From contig NC_089492.1 in the NCBI RefSeq assembly GCF_036850765.1, positions 180,188,106-180,252,105 of the forward strand: 64,000 nucleotides of DNA, written 5' to 3'. Of this stretch, positions 46,016 through 57,016 are shown in pieces (positions within the stretch are counted from its first letter, which is position 1; every line of letters starts with the position of its first letter). The notes beneath the pieces are model-generated. The model did not search any database, was not told where the DNA came from, and saw nothing but the letters and a program-made list of their open reading frames with translations. Position numbers and translations under genes: made by a program. This DNA comes from Saccopteryx bilineata. Lineage: Eukaryota > Chordata > Mammalia > Chiroptera > Emballonuridae.

Positions 46016-46269
46016 TAAAATTTTCTCTTTTTTTATTCTTTGTTTTTATTTTTTGGGGGGTAGAACTTACATATAGTGGAGTCAATCTTTTTGGAAAGGA
46101 ATCATGACACAAGTTAAGTGCAATGTGGAGACTAGGTTCTTTGGTTCTTAACTTTGCCATTCTCTATTTGAAAGTTCTCTCTTTCTTTACCATAATTTTT
46201 CATATTTTTTGCTAAATAATCAATGTTTAAGAAACTCTAAAATGTGTGGGGGAAGAAGATCAATTAGAG

Positions 46270-46410
46270 CAGAAGTAGAGGCTCTATCAATTACTAGCTG
46301 GTTAGACTTTTCCTCTCTTATCTTTAGTATTCACATTTATTAAATAGAGATAATAGTAATAACTTTTTAGAGTTATTGTAAAGTTAAATGAGATGGAGTC
46401 AATTGAATTA
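46270..46410 (+). repeat. MIR fragment
   Basis: Follows MIR in order: tcaattactagctggttaga, tatctttagtattcac, aatagagataatagtaataa, gagttattgtaaagttaaat. Confidence 0.6.
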
Positions 46411-46469
46411 GTACAAAATCTGGGGGGAGATGATCTCAGTTATTTATTTCTTCAAATATTCAAATTCTT

Positions 46470-46905
46470 TCCACTGTAAGTTTGTCCTGCCCTCCCACTC
46501 TACCTCTGGGTTCAGCCATACAAGTTACTTTGGCCTTGCTCTACTTCCTGATAAAGAATGTGGCCTTCCCACTCAGTGGGATAATTCTGAAGTGTGTTCC
46601 GAGACTTGCTCTGGTTCTTGCCTTCTGACACTACCATGAAAACATGCCTGGGCTGTCCTGCTGAAGGGTAAGAGACATGTGACCCAGTGAACCCAATTAC
46701 CTCAACCTATGGTTGATAACCAACCAATCCCCAAATATGTGAGTGGACCAAGCCTGGATGAGAAGAACCACCTATCTGATCCCAATCTAGACTAAAGAGT
46801 GTTGAGCTAAATGGTAGTTGTTTTAAGCCACTGAGTTTGGAAGTTGTTTGTTTCTTAGCATTATTGTTTCAGTAAATAACTTATACAAAACTTGATACAC
46901 AAAGT
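46470..46905 (+). repeat. Old LTR-like repeat (MaLR-type suspected)
   Basis: Contains gaccaagcctggatgagaag and the terminal block agttgttttaagccactgag followed by tttggaagttgtttg and acttgatac. Such an end is common to a mammalian LTR-like repeat whose name I cannot fix. The upstream part (ctgaagtgtgttccgagact, ccatgaaaacatgcctgggc) fits the same repeat. Confidence 0.5.
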
Positions 46906-46990
46906 GCTTAAAATTGTGTACATTGTAGCCCTTTTGTAATCAAAATCTTTTTTTATTTAAATCACAGATGTAGTTACTCATCTACTTATC

Positions 46991-47103
46991 GCTTCTTTTA
47001 GCTTACTCCTTAAAGTGTCTGTTAAATTAATATGCTTATTTAGCAATTTAATATGTTTCAAATTGCTTCTGTACTGTACCTTGTCTTTTTAATAACAAAA
47101 AGA
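46991..47103 (+). repeat. Diverged duplicated segment, copy 2
   Basis: Partner of 45722-45838, 1.27 kb downstream; roughly 15-20% different by eye. Confidence 0.7.
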
Positions 47104-47536
47104 ATTTATTTAGTATACTGATTGTTAGCATTTAATTGGGGTCTTTAAGAAGATATAAGAGAAACAGGAGACAGAACTCTCCATTCCATAACACAAATCC
47201 AAAAGATGTAGAACAATTTCATTGATATAGCTATATAAAGAAACGTTGAAAGAAAACTGGAGAATTAAATGACTTGACATAAAGTAAGTTTAGTCTGTGC
47301 TATTTTAAGCATGGTATTAAGACTTTCCTGTTGAAAAATTCAAATGGTAGAATAAATAACCAATCTTTTTATTTTACTTCTAATGTGGCCTCACATTGAA
47401 TGTCAGGGTCGTGAAACGGGAATGTGACAAATGAGTGCTATATGTGGACGCTCTTTGTACCTCTTACTTTGGCAGTTTCATGGCACTTTCCTCGAGATGC
47501 AGACAGTATTACAGAGATGAGTTTAGCAGTATTTAT
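47104..47536. other. Unrecognised, gene-free sequence
   Basis: Nothing recognised. Confidence 0.4.
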
Positions 47537-47589
47537 AATATTGCATCTTGTCATTAATAAAAATTTATTAAAAAAATATTGCATCTTGT
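47537..47589 (+). mobile_element. Minimal LINE-1 3'-end insertion with target duplication
   Basis: A perfect 15-bp direct repeat aatattgcatcttgt (47537-47551 and 47575-47589) brackets 23 bp that equal the last bases of the young L1 lineage (attaataaaaatttattaaa, as at 25136-25160). This is an L1 insertion truncated to its extreme 3' end. Confidence 0.8.
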
Positions 47590-48111
47590 GAGTATCGAAT
47601 GGGTGGGAACAGTACAGTAACATCTGCTTCAATTCTGCTCTACTTTCATTTAGGACTCTCTAGAATCTAGATGGTCTCACCTAAGTCAAATAAAAGTACT
47701 TTTTACCCAATTTACAGGGATGAATGGAGCTGACCCTGAACACAGGCACTCAGTTCCATCTGTATGGAGAGGGAATATCAGTCTCAACTATCTCTGATCC
47801 TGCAGCAGCTGATTGAGAGCTGTTGCTGGTTTCTGGTCTGACCTTCAACTGTACAACACAAATTATGGCTTCCTAATGAATGTATGCTCAGTGCTGTCCA
47901 CCAACTATTATTGCTAAACAGAGCATGTCCATCAGCAGAAGCAAACTCATTGTGCCAGGAGTAACATCAATTGATTCAACGGTCATTTGATGAAAGGAGA
48001 GAGCAAGAATTCCTCTTCTCCCAGCAGTTGACATTGCCCCTTGTTTTCTGACTCAGGCAATTTGTTCCTTTTTATTCATCTCTGTCACAGCCTATACAGT
48101 TCAACTTTATG
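47590..48111. other. Unrecognised, gene-free sequence
   Basis: Nothing recognised. Confidence 0.4.
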
Positions 48112-48119
48112 TTCTAGAG

Positions 48120-48492
48120 CAGGGGTCCCCAAACTTTTTACACAGGGGGCCAGTTCACTGTCCCTCAGACCGTTGAAGGGCTGGACTATAAAAAAAACTA
48201 TGAACAAATCCCTATGCACACTGTACATATCTTATTTTAAAGTAAAAAAAACACACCCAAAAAACGGGAACAAATACAATATTTAAAATAAAAAACAAGT
48301 AAATTTAAATCAACAAACTGACCAGTATTTCAATGGGGACTATGGGCCTGCTTTTGGCTAATGAGATGGTCAATGTGCTCCTCTCACTGACCTCCAATGA
48401 AAGAGGTACCCCTTCCGGAAGTGCAGTGGGGGTCGGATAAATGGCCTCAGGGGGCCACGTGCAGCCCACGGGCCGTAGTTTGGGGACCCATG
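48120..48492. mobile_element. Non-autonomous hAT DNA transposon, 373 bp
   Basis: The terminal inverted repeats match over about 15 bp (CAGGGGTCCCCAAACT at left; complement of CATGGGTCCCCAAACT at right) and are flanked by a perfect 8-bp duplication ttctagag (48112-48119 and 48493-48500). The interior is AT-rich with a GC-rich right end and no transposase. The tips resemble those of other mammalian hAT families but differ from the element at 919-1681. Confidence 0.9.
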
Positions 48493-48631
48493 TTCTAGAG
48501 AAAAATAAAGAAGATCTGACTTGATGTATGGCGCAAACAGGCAGCTTCTTAGCTGGAGTAATTAAAAAACTGAGAGCTCTACATCTCCTAATCAGAGCCC
48601 GGATTTTAGACTCAAGAAGTAGGTAGTCTGG

Positions 48632-48974
48632 CCTGACCAGGTGGTGGCCCAGTGGATAGAGCATCGACTGGGACACAGAGGACCCAGGTTTGAAACCCCA
48701 AGGTCGCTGGCTTCAGTGTGGGCTCATCTAGTTTGAGCAAGGCTCACCAGTTTAAGCCCAAGGTTACTGGCTTGAGAAAGGAGTCAGTTGGTCTGCTGTA
48801 GTTCTCTCCCTCCCCCCGTCAGGGCACATATGAGAAAGCAATCAATTAACAACTAAGATACCGCAACGAAGAATTGATGCTTCTCATCTCTCTCTCTTCC
48901 TGTTTGTCCCTATCTGTCCCTCTCTCTGTCTTTCTGTCTCTGTCACAAAAAAAAAAAAAAAAAAGAAAAAAAAG
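48632..48974 (+). mobile_element. tRNA-derived SINE, type B (long form)
   Basis: Head GCCTGACCAGGTGGTGGCCC, B-box GGTTTGAAACC, type-B body and CT-rich end, then an A-run (48946-48974). The flanks at 48616-48631 and 48975-48990 are imperfect repeats (gaagtaggtagtctgg / gaaataggtgttctgg). Confidence 0.9.
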
Positions 48975-48990
48975 GAAATAGGTGTTCTGG

Positions 48991-49754
48991 AAGGAGCCTT
49001 AAAATAAAATAATCTTTTTTGGATATTTTCAAATGAGTTTTGCTCAGAAATCCGACATAATCTTAGGTGAATGTACACCTAAATGATGCTGAGAGAAAAC
49101 AGAACTGCTCTGACTGAGCAGCAAGGGGACAGGCCATTGTAGTTGCTTGCAGGAAGCAGAGTTAAAAATCAGAAACTCTTGCCCAACTTTCACTTATTTG
49201 GATTTAGAGAAATGAAATGATTGGTCTGCAAACTGGTAACTACAACTTTAAGCCTTACTTTTTGTGCAGTGTGCTTCCTAGAATTTTAAATAATCAGTGA
49301 GAAATTTGGGTAAAGGTGCATTACCAATGGGAGTGCTGAAGAGATACATACATTCTAGCAAATATCCTTATAATGTTATATTTAAGCGCTGTTGTGTTCT
49401 AGAAGAATTTATGTTTAACATAACAGCACTCAAATATAACATGAATTCTTCTGAACATAACAGCCTGTGTACTTTGATACACTATTTTATAAGGAAATTC
49501 TAGAACTTTTTTTTCAGGTATATTAATAAGAAAATAACTTTTTAAATATGCACCTTAGATACTATTTTAAAAAGATACTCCCTTGCCCCAGTCTCAATCT
49601 CCTCCCTAGAGGTCACTGCAAACATCTAGACATTTTTCTGTGAATACACACCTATACTTACACCCACATATATGATTGTAGTGTGTGTTATCATTTACAA
49701 AAATGTAAATAGAATATACATTGCTCTGGAACTCTAAAAAATATAGAAGGTGAT
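48991..49754. other. Unrecognised; right part resembles an old L1 3' region
   Basis: No exon found. About 49570-49740 (gtctcaatctcctccctaga, ctgtgaatacacacctatac, tatgattgtagtgtgtg) looks like an old repeat that resumes after the LTR, but the family is not assigned. Confidence 0.35.
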
Positions 49755-49825
49755 TGTTAATCCAAATTTGGAAGGACCCGAATTATGGAAGACAGAAGCA
49801 AGGTCCGTCGTTTACACATTAAAGC

Positions 49826-49831
49826 TTTATT
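49826..49831 (-). terminator. Polyadenylation signal of the LTR
   Basis: Minus-strand AATAAA followed by a GT/T-containing stretch. Retroviral R regions end shortly after such a signal. Confidence 0.6.
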
Positions 49832-49906
49832 GTCTAGCTTGGCCAAGCGGCGGGAACTCCGACAGAAATCTGACGGAGAGCGCGCCGGCCCTTTGTCCTA
49901 CTTAGT

Positions 49907-49913
49907 TTTTATA
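49907..49913 (-). promoter_or_regulatory. TATA box of the LTR
   Basis: Minus-strand TATAAAA about 80 bp upstream of the AATAAA signal, the expected spacing for a retroviral U3/R junction between them. Confidence 0.6.
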
Positions 49914-50489
49914 GTTTTGTAAGTGGGAAGTACAGAAGCAAAAATTGCAATTAGGAGCCCCTTACCGCTATTGGTTATAGTCATATGTCCTTTAACATGA
50001 TAGGACCACGCTCAATTTGCAAACCATACATCATTTTGGAGAAAACAAAATTTACAAGTCAACACAATGGTAGAAAGATATCTCTTTACATATTAAAAGG
50101 CCTTCCTATATTTTCTAGTGTTCACCCGCCATCTCTCTGTCCAGAGTCAGATGTATTAACCACATGCATTTACATAAGAGAGGTAGTTTCTTTGGGGACA
50201 AATGCCCGCAAATGGCTCATTGCTATAAGAAAAGGTTCATTTTGGCTTTTCCCTTCCTGCACCTGGCTAGCCATTCACTCCCTTCCCCACAGGTGTGGTG
50301 GAATGTCAGGGAATCTATGCTTTCCTTCCCTTTTCATTTACAATACAATGGCAAGAGCCATCCTGGCTATGCTAATCACACAGCACAGAGACTATTCTCA
50401 CAATTTCTCTTAACCCAAATTAATAAAATGTTCTCCAAGCCTCCTAAAATATTAATATTAATCCTGTAGCCTTTTGGTACTTTACAACA

Positions 50490-50955
50490 TCTGCAGGTGA
50501 AATGGCTCAGTGGCTCCTCAGTGATATCTTTCCACGTGAGTTCAATCTCACTCATTTTTTAGCTGCTTTGCTCATGTGGCTGGATGTAATTTAATGCATT
50601 TATCTATAACCCTGTTGGCCAGCGTTGAGATTATTTCCAAAACTTCATTATTACTATACTACACTTAAGATTTTTTTGAATATATGTTTTTCTATTTTTG
50701 CATATATTTATACCAGATAGATCTTTGGCAGTCAAAAAGACACATTTTTTGATAAATGCTAAAGGGCAGCGAGGACTGTTGACACTCTTACTCTGCGCTT
50801 ACAATTGAAAGTGCTGTTTGCCAACAATAACTCTAAATATTATCTCATTAACCTTGCCAATCTGATAAGCAGAATGCTCGCTTGTCTTTGATTAGTTAGG
50901 TCAAACTTCTCGTGTGCTTAATTAATCACTTGCATTTTACTTTCAGTGGCCTTTA
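50490..50955. other. Unrecognised, AT-rich; likely old repeat
   Basis: No gene. Probably continues the old repeat left of the LTR. Confidence 0.35.
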
Positions 50956-50959
50956 TTTT

Positions 50960-51240
50960 TTCCCTATGTAAATTAAGTTGTTTGTCTTATATTGAGTGCT
51001 AGGAGCTTCTCACAAAGTCTTAATGTTAACCCTTTCATTACATATGTTGTATTTCCTCTGAGTCGGTTGTTTGTCATGTAATTTCATTCATAGGATCTTT
51101 TGTCATGCAGACATTTTAAATAATGAAGTCCAATGTGTCAATCTTCCCTTTGTAGGAAAGCTCACATATCTACTACTTTTTTAATAGAAATCTTTAGTCC
51201 CTTAGTCACTGCTTTAGTCCCTTAGTTGGTCCCTAGACCA
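50960..51240 (-). repeat. Old LINE-1 fragment
   Basis: The plus strand resembles the complement of L1 ORF2: gttgtttgtcttatattgag, agtcttaatgttaacccttt, taatttcattcataggatct, aagtccaatgtgtcaatctt. Confidence 0.5.
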
Positions 51241-51479
51241 ACTGCTGTGGAGATATATTTTTACTGAAAATAAGTCATTCTAAATTTAAAATGCAGATTA
51301 AAACTTGCTGCTGATACCTTGGCTAACAAAATCAATCTTTATGGAGGAAACAAAAGTCTCTTCTTAAAATACAGCAGATAAGGATAGGCTCCAAAAAGCT
51401 TAAATAAGTGGTATTTCAAAATGAAAATTGTAGTATGATTGGAAATTTCATGTTAAAAAGCATAAGCAGGCAGTATTAC

Positions 51480-51669
51480 TTTTATTTATTTATTTATTTA
51501 TTTATTTATTCATTCATTCATTTGGGGGGGGGAGAGAGAGAGAGAAAGGGAGGAGCAGGAAGCATCAACTCCCATATGTGCCTTGACCAGGCAAGCCAGG
51601 GTTTTGAACCGGCAACCTCAGTCTTTCCAGGTTGACGCTTTATCCACTGCACCACCATAGGTCGGGCCT
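51480..51669 (-). mobile_element. tRNA-derived SINE, type C
   Basis: Minus-strand head at 51669 (GCCCGACCTATGGTGGTGC), with the tail expanded into (TTTA)n at 51480-51512. A perfect 13-bp direct repeat caggcagtattac flanks it (51467-51479 and 51670-51682). Confidence 0.95.
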
Positions 51670-51682
51670 CAGGCAGTATTAC

Positions 51683-52895
51683 AAATTCCAGCTCCTTACC
51701 AGTAAGTTCATGTCTTTCGAATGTATTGTTTGTCAGTTTTGCTCAAAGTCTTATTCCTGGGAGTTAAGGTATTATGGATGATTGTTAACATATAAATGGT
51801 TGTTTAGCCTTTATTAGAAATCAACATTTTTGGATAAGGCTAGCAATCATTTTGAGGAAGCAGAAAACAAGAAGAGTGAGATTTGTTGTGTGAAGTAAAG
51901 CGGGACAGGTCAGAACCTTGGCTGCTGTGGAAAAAATGAGGTCTTCAGAAGAAATCACAGGAGTGATCCAGGAAATCTACTGGTGAGTTGAAAGATACAG
52001 GTGCATAAAGGTGATGTGGGTGGGTGGGTGGGTGGGAGGGTATTAGGTGGAAAGGGAAGAAAACAAGAGAAGAAAGGACTGAGAAGAATTCTTGAGAACT
52101 ACTTTTGCACTTAGAACTGGTTGTACTTAGGTATTGTCTGATTTCTCTACTACATTGTGAGGGTCAGTTTCCCATCCACATTTATATACTCAGCGATCGA
52201 CACACCACAGACATTCAGAGACTATTTGCTGTTTATTTTCCCATAAATTTTATTATGTGCACCCTGCATTACCATGCGGTAACACTAGCAAACTTGGTTC
52301 TTTGTGACTTGAATAATGATACTCACTGAGGTGATCAACATTAACAATAAAATTTAGGTTTAGGTATTACTGTGTTCTGGTACTATACAATTGTTTGGTC
52401 TAAAAATGGAATTAGAAGGGAGATTTTCTGTTTGTGTTTGAAAGCTGGTACCTTTTTAAAAGCCTTATTCAGAGGTTTGAGATAACAGTGAGAGCTTTCT
52501 AGCTCAGTGGGTCTATCAGTTGGGACAGAGGTCAGCAGGGACTCTTTCTCTGCCCATCTCATTGCCCCAGGACAGATGAAAATGAAGACTGTATCAGGAC
52601 TAAAAATTCTGTCTAATATCCGGGGTATGAAAAAGCAAACAAATAAGCAGCCTATACCACCATTCCTTTACAATGCACTCTAGAAGGCAATAAGGATAAA
52701 ACTATGGCATATATTTAATGTAGATAGATATATGTAGATACGTAGATATAGGTAGATATTTATATAATCAACAAACCAAGGCATTTAGAGTCATGTGAAA
52801 AGGAACCAGAAAGCTAAAATGTTTTCATTAGTAAATAGAAGCTCAGTGCTAAGCTAAAACTGATGTGGCCTCTGGGTGAGGTTATCATGTTTTGA
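51683..52895. other. Unrecognised sequence with small microsatellites
   Basis: No gene seen. (GGGT)n at 52016-52037 and GATA/TAGA-like units at 52722-52765. Confidence 0.4.
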
Positions 52896-53095
52896 AGCAT
52901 TGACTGTGGAACCAGCCCCCTGGGATAAAATTCCAACTTTGCCACATGGGAGCTATTACTGTGGGCAAGTAGTATAACCTCAGAGGCCCTCAGTTTCTTC
53001 ATTAGTAATGAGGAGATAGCAGTAACATCTGCCCACAGTGATGTTCTGTGGACTAAGGGAAGGAATGCAAGTCACACACTTAGCATGGTACTGGT
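52896..53095 (+). repeat. MIR SINE
   Basis: MIR order on the plus strand: tgactgtggaaccagccccc, ttccaactttgccacatggg, ggcaagtagtataacctcag, cctcagtttcttcattagta, then cttagcatggtactgg. Confidence 0.7.
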
Positions 53096-53700
53096 TTGTT
53101 TCCCTGTTTGCTTTGAAACATTCAAGCTGTACAAACTTTGAGTTTGCAGTGTGTACCCTATTCTCAGATTTTTGCAAGAATTGATATGATTCTCAAATGT
53201 GTGCTATAGAGCCAATCTATCTTGGCTGTTGCAGAGTCTATACTCCCCAGTTGAAATCCCCTTGAAGAAATGATCTTGGGCCCCTACCTAACCTGGAGCT
53301 CTGATACAAACACACAGTAAGTGATGTATTGAATAAGACACAGGAGGAAGAGAGAAGTCAATGATTCATGCCAGCCTGGCGGGGCATCTCACTGCTTTCC
53401 ACACTTCACAACTCTGGATGGATGGCTTTTGATTTGTGCCTTACCTCCCCTGGGAATTGCTGTGTTCTAATTGAACCTGATGCCATTATAGCTAAGTACA
53501 GAAACATTCTCTGATTGCTGTCATTCAAGCCTATCAGCATGACTTAGATGTGCCAGAGAAGGTATCAGGGACAACAACCGCCACCAAAAAGTAAACATTT
53601 TTACCCAATGATATATTTAGTATACGCAACTTTCAGAAAAGTTGTGAAAACATAAAATGCAAAGAAACTCATAGGATACTTTCTTGTATTAAAAAATATT
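53096..53700. other. Unrecognised, gene-free sequence
   Basis: Nothing recognised. Confidence 0.4.
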
Positions 53701-53702
53701 CA

Positions 53703-54080
53703 GGCCCTGGCTGATTTGCTCAGTGGTAGAACATTGGTCCTATGTATGGAAGTCCTGGGTTCGATTCCCAGTCAAGACACACAGGAGAAGTGACCATCTG
53801 CCTCTCCACCCCTCTTTCTCACCTTTTTCTCTATATGTCTCTCTTTTCCCCTCCTGCAACCATGGGTAGGTTGGAACAAGTTGGTTCTGGGTACTGAGGA
53901 TGGCTCCATGGCCTCACCTCAGGTGCTAAAATAGCTCAGTTGCTGAGCAACAGAGCAGTGGTTCCAGATGGACAGAGCATTGCCCCATAGGGGGCTTGCC
54001 AGGTGGATCCTGGTGGGGCAGATGAGGGAATCCATCTCTCTGCCTCCTTACTCAGTTAAGAAAAAATTTAAAAATACATT
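53703..54080 (+). mobile_element. tRNA-derived SINE, type A, diverged
   Basis: Head GGCCCTGGCTGATTTGCTCA, B-box GGTTCGATTCC intact, type-A body (ggatggctccatggcctcac, gccaggtggatcctggtggg) and A-rich tail at 54060-54080. Flanks aaaatattca and aaaatacattca suggest a decayed target duplication. Confidence 0.85.
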
Positions 54081-55160
54081 CATCATAGAATTCCTTTAAA
54101 AAACAAACTATCCTAGTATATCAAAATAATACTGACCTACTCAAATTTATTATTCATAGTTTTCCTTGGCATTTCTGGGTTTATTTGAAATTTTATTTTT
54201 ATTACTATCAAGTAACTCAAATTTGAGATCTTAACCTAAAATAAAATAAAATATGGCAAGGTTTATATATAGTATATATTTACAATGTCTTATACCCTCC
54301 ATTTCAAGCTTGTGGACCAATTTCCAAATAAACCATGTGAAATAGACACAAAGCTGCCTCTTTGACCCAGCCCATTTGTGCTGTCTGCATGACTGACAGA
54401 TTCATTGCCAAGTATCTCCTACCCCTTGCAGGCATGTCAGGAGAGATGACTGTGGTCACTTATTAGAGTAGAGCCAAACGGACAAAGTCCAGGATGGTTA
54501 TCTAGAATTCCTGTGATCAACTATTATCAAAGTCCCCAGGCTTTCTTTTCTGATGAAAATGTCAACCTCAGGAAGAAATGTCTGCCACCACTTCTTGAAA
54601 CACAGAGGACAGAGGAATTTGGAGAAAGGCTTTTAAAGTTTTTAAATCAAGATCAGTTATTATGAGCATCAGTAAGGATCTTGCTTAAGGCTTGAACTGT
54701 TTTGACCTTTGCTCTCTTTACTCCCATGGTTCATGCCAATTAAGGAATCACCACTCCATTTCCACTCCTGCCATATCCTCCTATCAATAGTGTAGACAGT
54801 AAGATCAGAATTCAGGAAATAGTTGTAAAGATTCAAAAATATGGCTACCTTGCCTTTTCTCTTCTTTGATGACATTAGCTTTCATTAGTAAACACTGCCA
54901 AACTAATTTTTATCCTTTTTTATCCAAACGATTCTCTAACATCTACACATGCAGTTGGGTCATTTACATGGTGGCATATGTCTGACTTGCCTTATGAGAA
55001 AGAATGTGGCATAGAACTGCAGCATCTTTTTTACTAGGTGAGAAAGTGTTCTGGATATACCATACCAGATGGGTAGAACAGGCAATGGAGAAGTAGGGCT
55101 GCTTGGCAAACAATTTGATGGGAATTTGTCTTCAAGAAGTGTCCCTGGAGCTAAGTCAGG
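54081..55160. other. Unrecognised, gene-free sequence
   Basis: Nothing recognised. The minus-strand frame 54669-54875 has no domain. Confidence 0.4.
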
Positions 55161-55180
55161 AAAGAGGCATCCAAGAGAAC

Positions 55181-55190
55181 CAAGATGGCA
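55181..55190 (+). promoter_or_regulatory. YY1-like motif at the L1 5' end
   Basis: CAAGATGGC within the first 15 bases of the element. Human L1 has a YY1 site with this core at the same place, where it positions transcription start. Function here is inferred. Confidence 0.55.
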
Positions 55191-56090
55191 GCAGAGTAGG
55201 CAGACACACAGACTCCCAGCTCACACCACCAAACTGGATTACAAATTAATTTAGGAACAATCAGCGAGAAAAACCAATTTTGGATTAAAAGAACAGGTTT
55301 CAAAAACTAAGGAGCAAAGAAGAAGCAACACTGAGCCTGGTAGGGAATGCCGAGTCACGGTGGGACTTCCCTGCTTCCAGGAACAAAGGTGGGATGAGAC
55401 TGAGACCCAGGACGGCTCTCATTAAAAGGAGAAGAGAAGAGAATATCACTCACAGTCACTTGCCTGGGGACCTGGGAACAAGGTGAGCTGAGAGGGCTGG
55501 CTTGTCTTTCAAAAGGAAAGTGGGGAAAGAGAGACAGATGGTGACAGGCAGAGGAATGCATGAGATGACCTGAGAAGCTGACTCATCCAGTGCGGAGGCG
55601 GCCATAGCTGGGGGAGGGGTTGAACCCTAATCAAAGCACAAGCCTAAAGTGGTTCCAAGTGACCCACCTCCAGAAATCTTTCCAGCTCCAATCAGAGCAA
55701 CAAGACACAGCTGAAAACAGGAAGTGGGGAGGAGAGGCAGTAACTCAGATCTCCATGGAGATATGAGATACACTTCCCCCTACTGAAACACAGAAAGCAC
55801 CCCACTGCCAGAAAGAAGCTGGCAGATCAGGCCTTCAGAATCTCAGGTTACACCCACTGCATTCCTGGATACAGCTCCAAATAAGCCCCCTGCTAAGATC
55901 AGTAAACAAGACTACCACTGAGTTCAGAAAACTGAGAAGAAAAAAAACAAATCAAGACTTCAAAGAGGCTCTACTAGGTAAGGAGATCACAGCTGGAAGA
56001 ATCCAACAAGTCATAGAGAATAATGGGTAGGCAGAGAAGCATAAGTCATATGCTTCAACAAGATAAATCCTCTGATAAAGTTTTGGACAA

Positions 56091-56979
56091 TTGGAAGTAA
56101 TCAAATTACTGAATGCAGAGTATAAAATAATGATTTTTATGATGCTTAAATATCTCAAAGCTGCAATGGATGGACTTAATGAACACTTCAGTAAAGAAAT
56201 TGAAAGCATCAAAAAGGACACGAAAATTATGAAGAAGAACCAGACAGAAATGACAAACACAATATCAGAGATGAAGACTACACTGGAAGGAATTAAAAGC
56301 AGGCTGGATGAAGCAAAGAACTGAATCAGTGACTTAGAGGACAAGATAAGTGAAAGCATGGAAGCAAAGCAGCAAAAAGAAAAGAGACAAAAAAAAAAAA
56401 ACCTGAGGAAACTCTAAGAGAGTTCTGTAACAACCTAAAGAGAAATAACATCACATCATAGGGGTTCCTGAAAAAGAAGAGAAAGAACAAGGGATAGAGA
56501 CCTTGTTCAATCAAATCATAGCTGAAAACTTCCTTAAATTGATGCAGGAAAAAGTCACACAAGTTCAGGAAGCACAGAGAATTCCATTAAAGAGAAACCC
56601 AAAAAAATCTACACCAAGACACATCATAATTAAAATACCAAAGCTAAGAGATAAAAAGAAAACATTAAAGGCTGTTAGAGAAAAAAAGGCTATCACCTAC
56701 AAAGGAACCCCCATAAGGATGACATCTGACTTCTCAACAGAAACACTTGAGTCCAGAAGGGAATGGCAAGACATATTCAAAGTAATGCAAAACAAGAGCC
56801 TACAACCAAGACTTCTTTATCCAGCAAGGCTATCATTAAAAATTGAAGGAGAAATAAAAAGCTTCCCAGACAAAACAAACAAACAAACAAAAAAAAAAAC
56901 ACAAGGAATGCATTACAACCAAACTAATGCTGCAAGAAATGTTAAGGGACCTGTTGTAAACAGAACAAAGGGGGAATAG
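56091..56979 (+). pseudogene. L1 ORF1, frameshifted
   Basis: ORF1p binds L1 RNA. Block 1 (56091-56324) is coiled-coil-like (KDTKIMKKNQTEMTNTIS, MKTTLEGIKSRLDEAKN). A stop at 56322 and length changes around an A-run (56388-56402) separate it from block 2 (56503-56979), which is in another frame and carries the RNA-binding and C-terminal parts (TYKGTPIRMTSDFSTETLES, LQPRLLYPARLSLKIEGEI). The region is shorter and less regular than the ORF1 at 29769-30836, and about one third of residues differ in the shared C-terminal domain by eye. It cannot give a functional protein. Confidence 0.9.
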
Positions 56980-57016
56980 AATTTAGTAAAAGAGGAATAT
57001 AACTTTAAAGAATAAA

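Larger units (their letters stand above)
49755..50489 (-). mobile_element. Solo retroviral LTR, CpG-rich and well preserved
   Basis: Read on the minus strand, a 735-bp unit starts TGTTGTAAAG (50489) and ends GGATTAACA (49755), so it has TG...CA ends. In order it carries a TATA box (49907-49913), a GC/CpG-rich R region (gcgccggcgcg-like at 49878-49890), the polyadenylation signal AATAAA (49826-49831) and a short U5. This is the LTR order U3-R-U5. No gag/pol sequence adjoins it, so it is a solo LTR. I could not find a matching 4-6 bp flanking duplication, so the exact ends may be off by some bases. Confidence 0.7.

Noticed and set aside
45361..46600. Tandem duplication of a whole 1.2-kb block
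   Set aside because: Only two short patches (cagtgggataatt and the 115-bp segment) match; the sequence between and beyond them does not, so a simple block duplication is not supported.
48305..48676. 123-codon minus-strand open frame across the hAT element as a transposase
   Set aside because: It crosses the element boundary into flanking DNA and a SINE and shows no hAT transposase motif.
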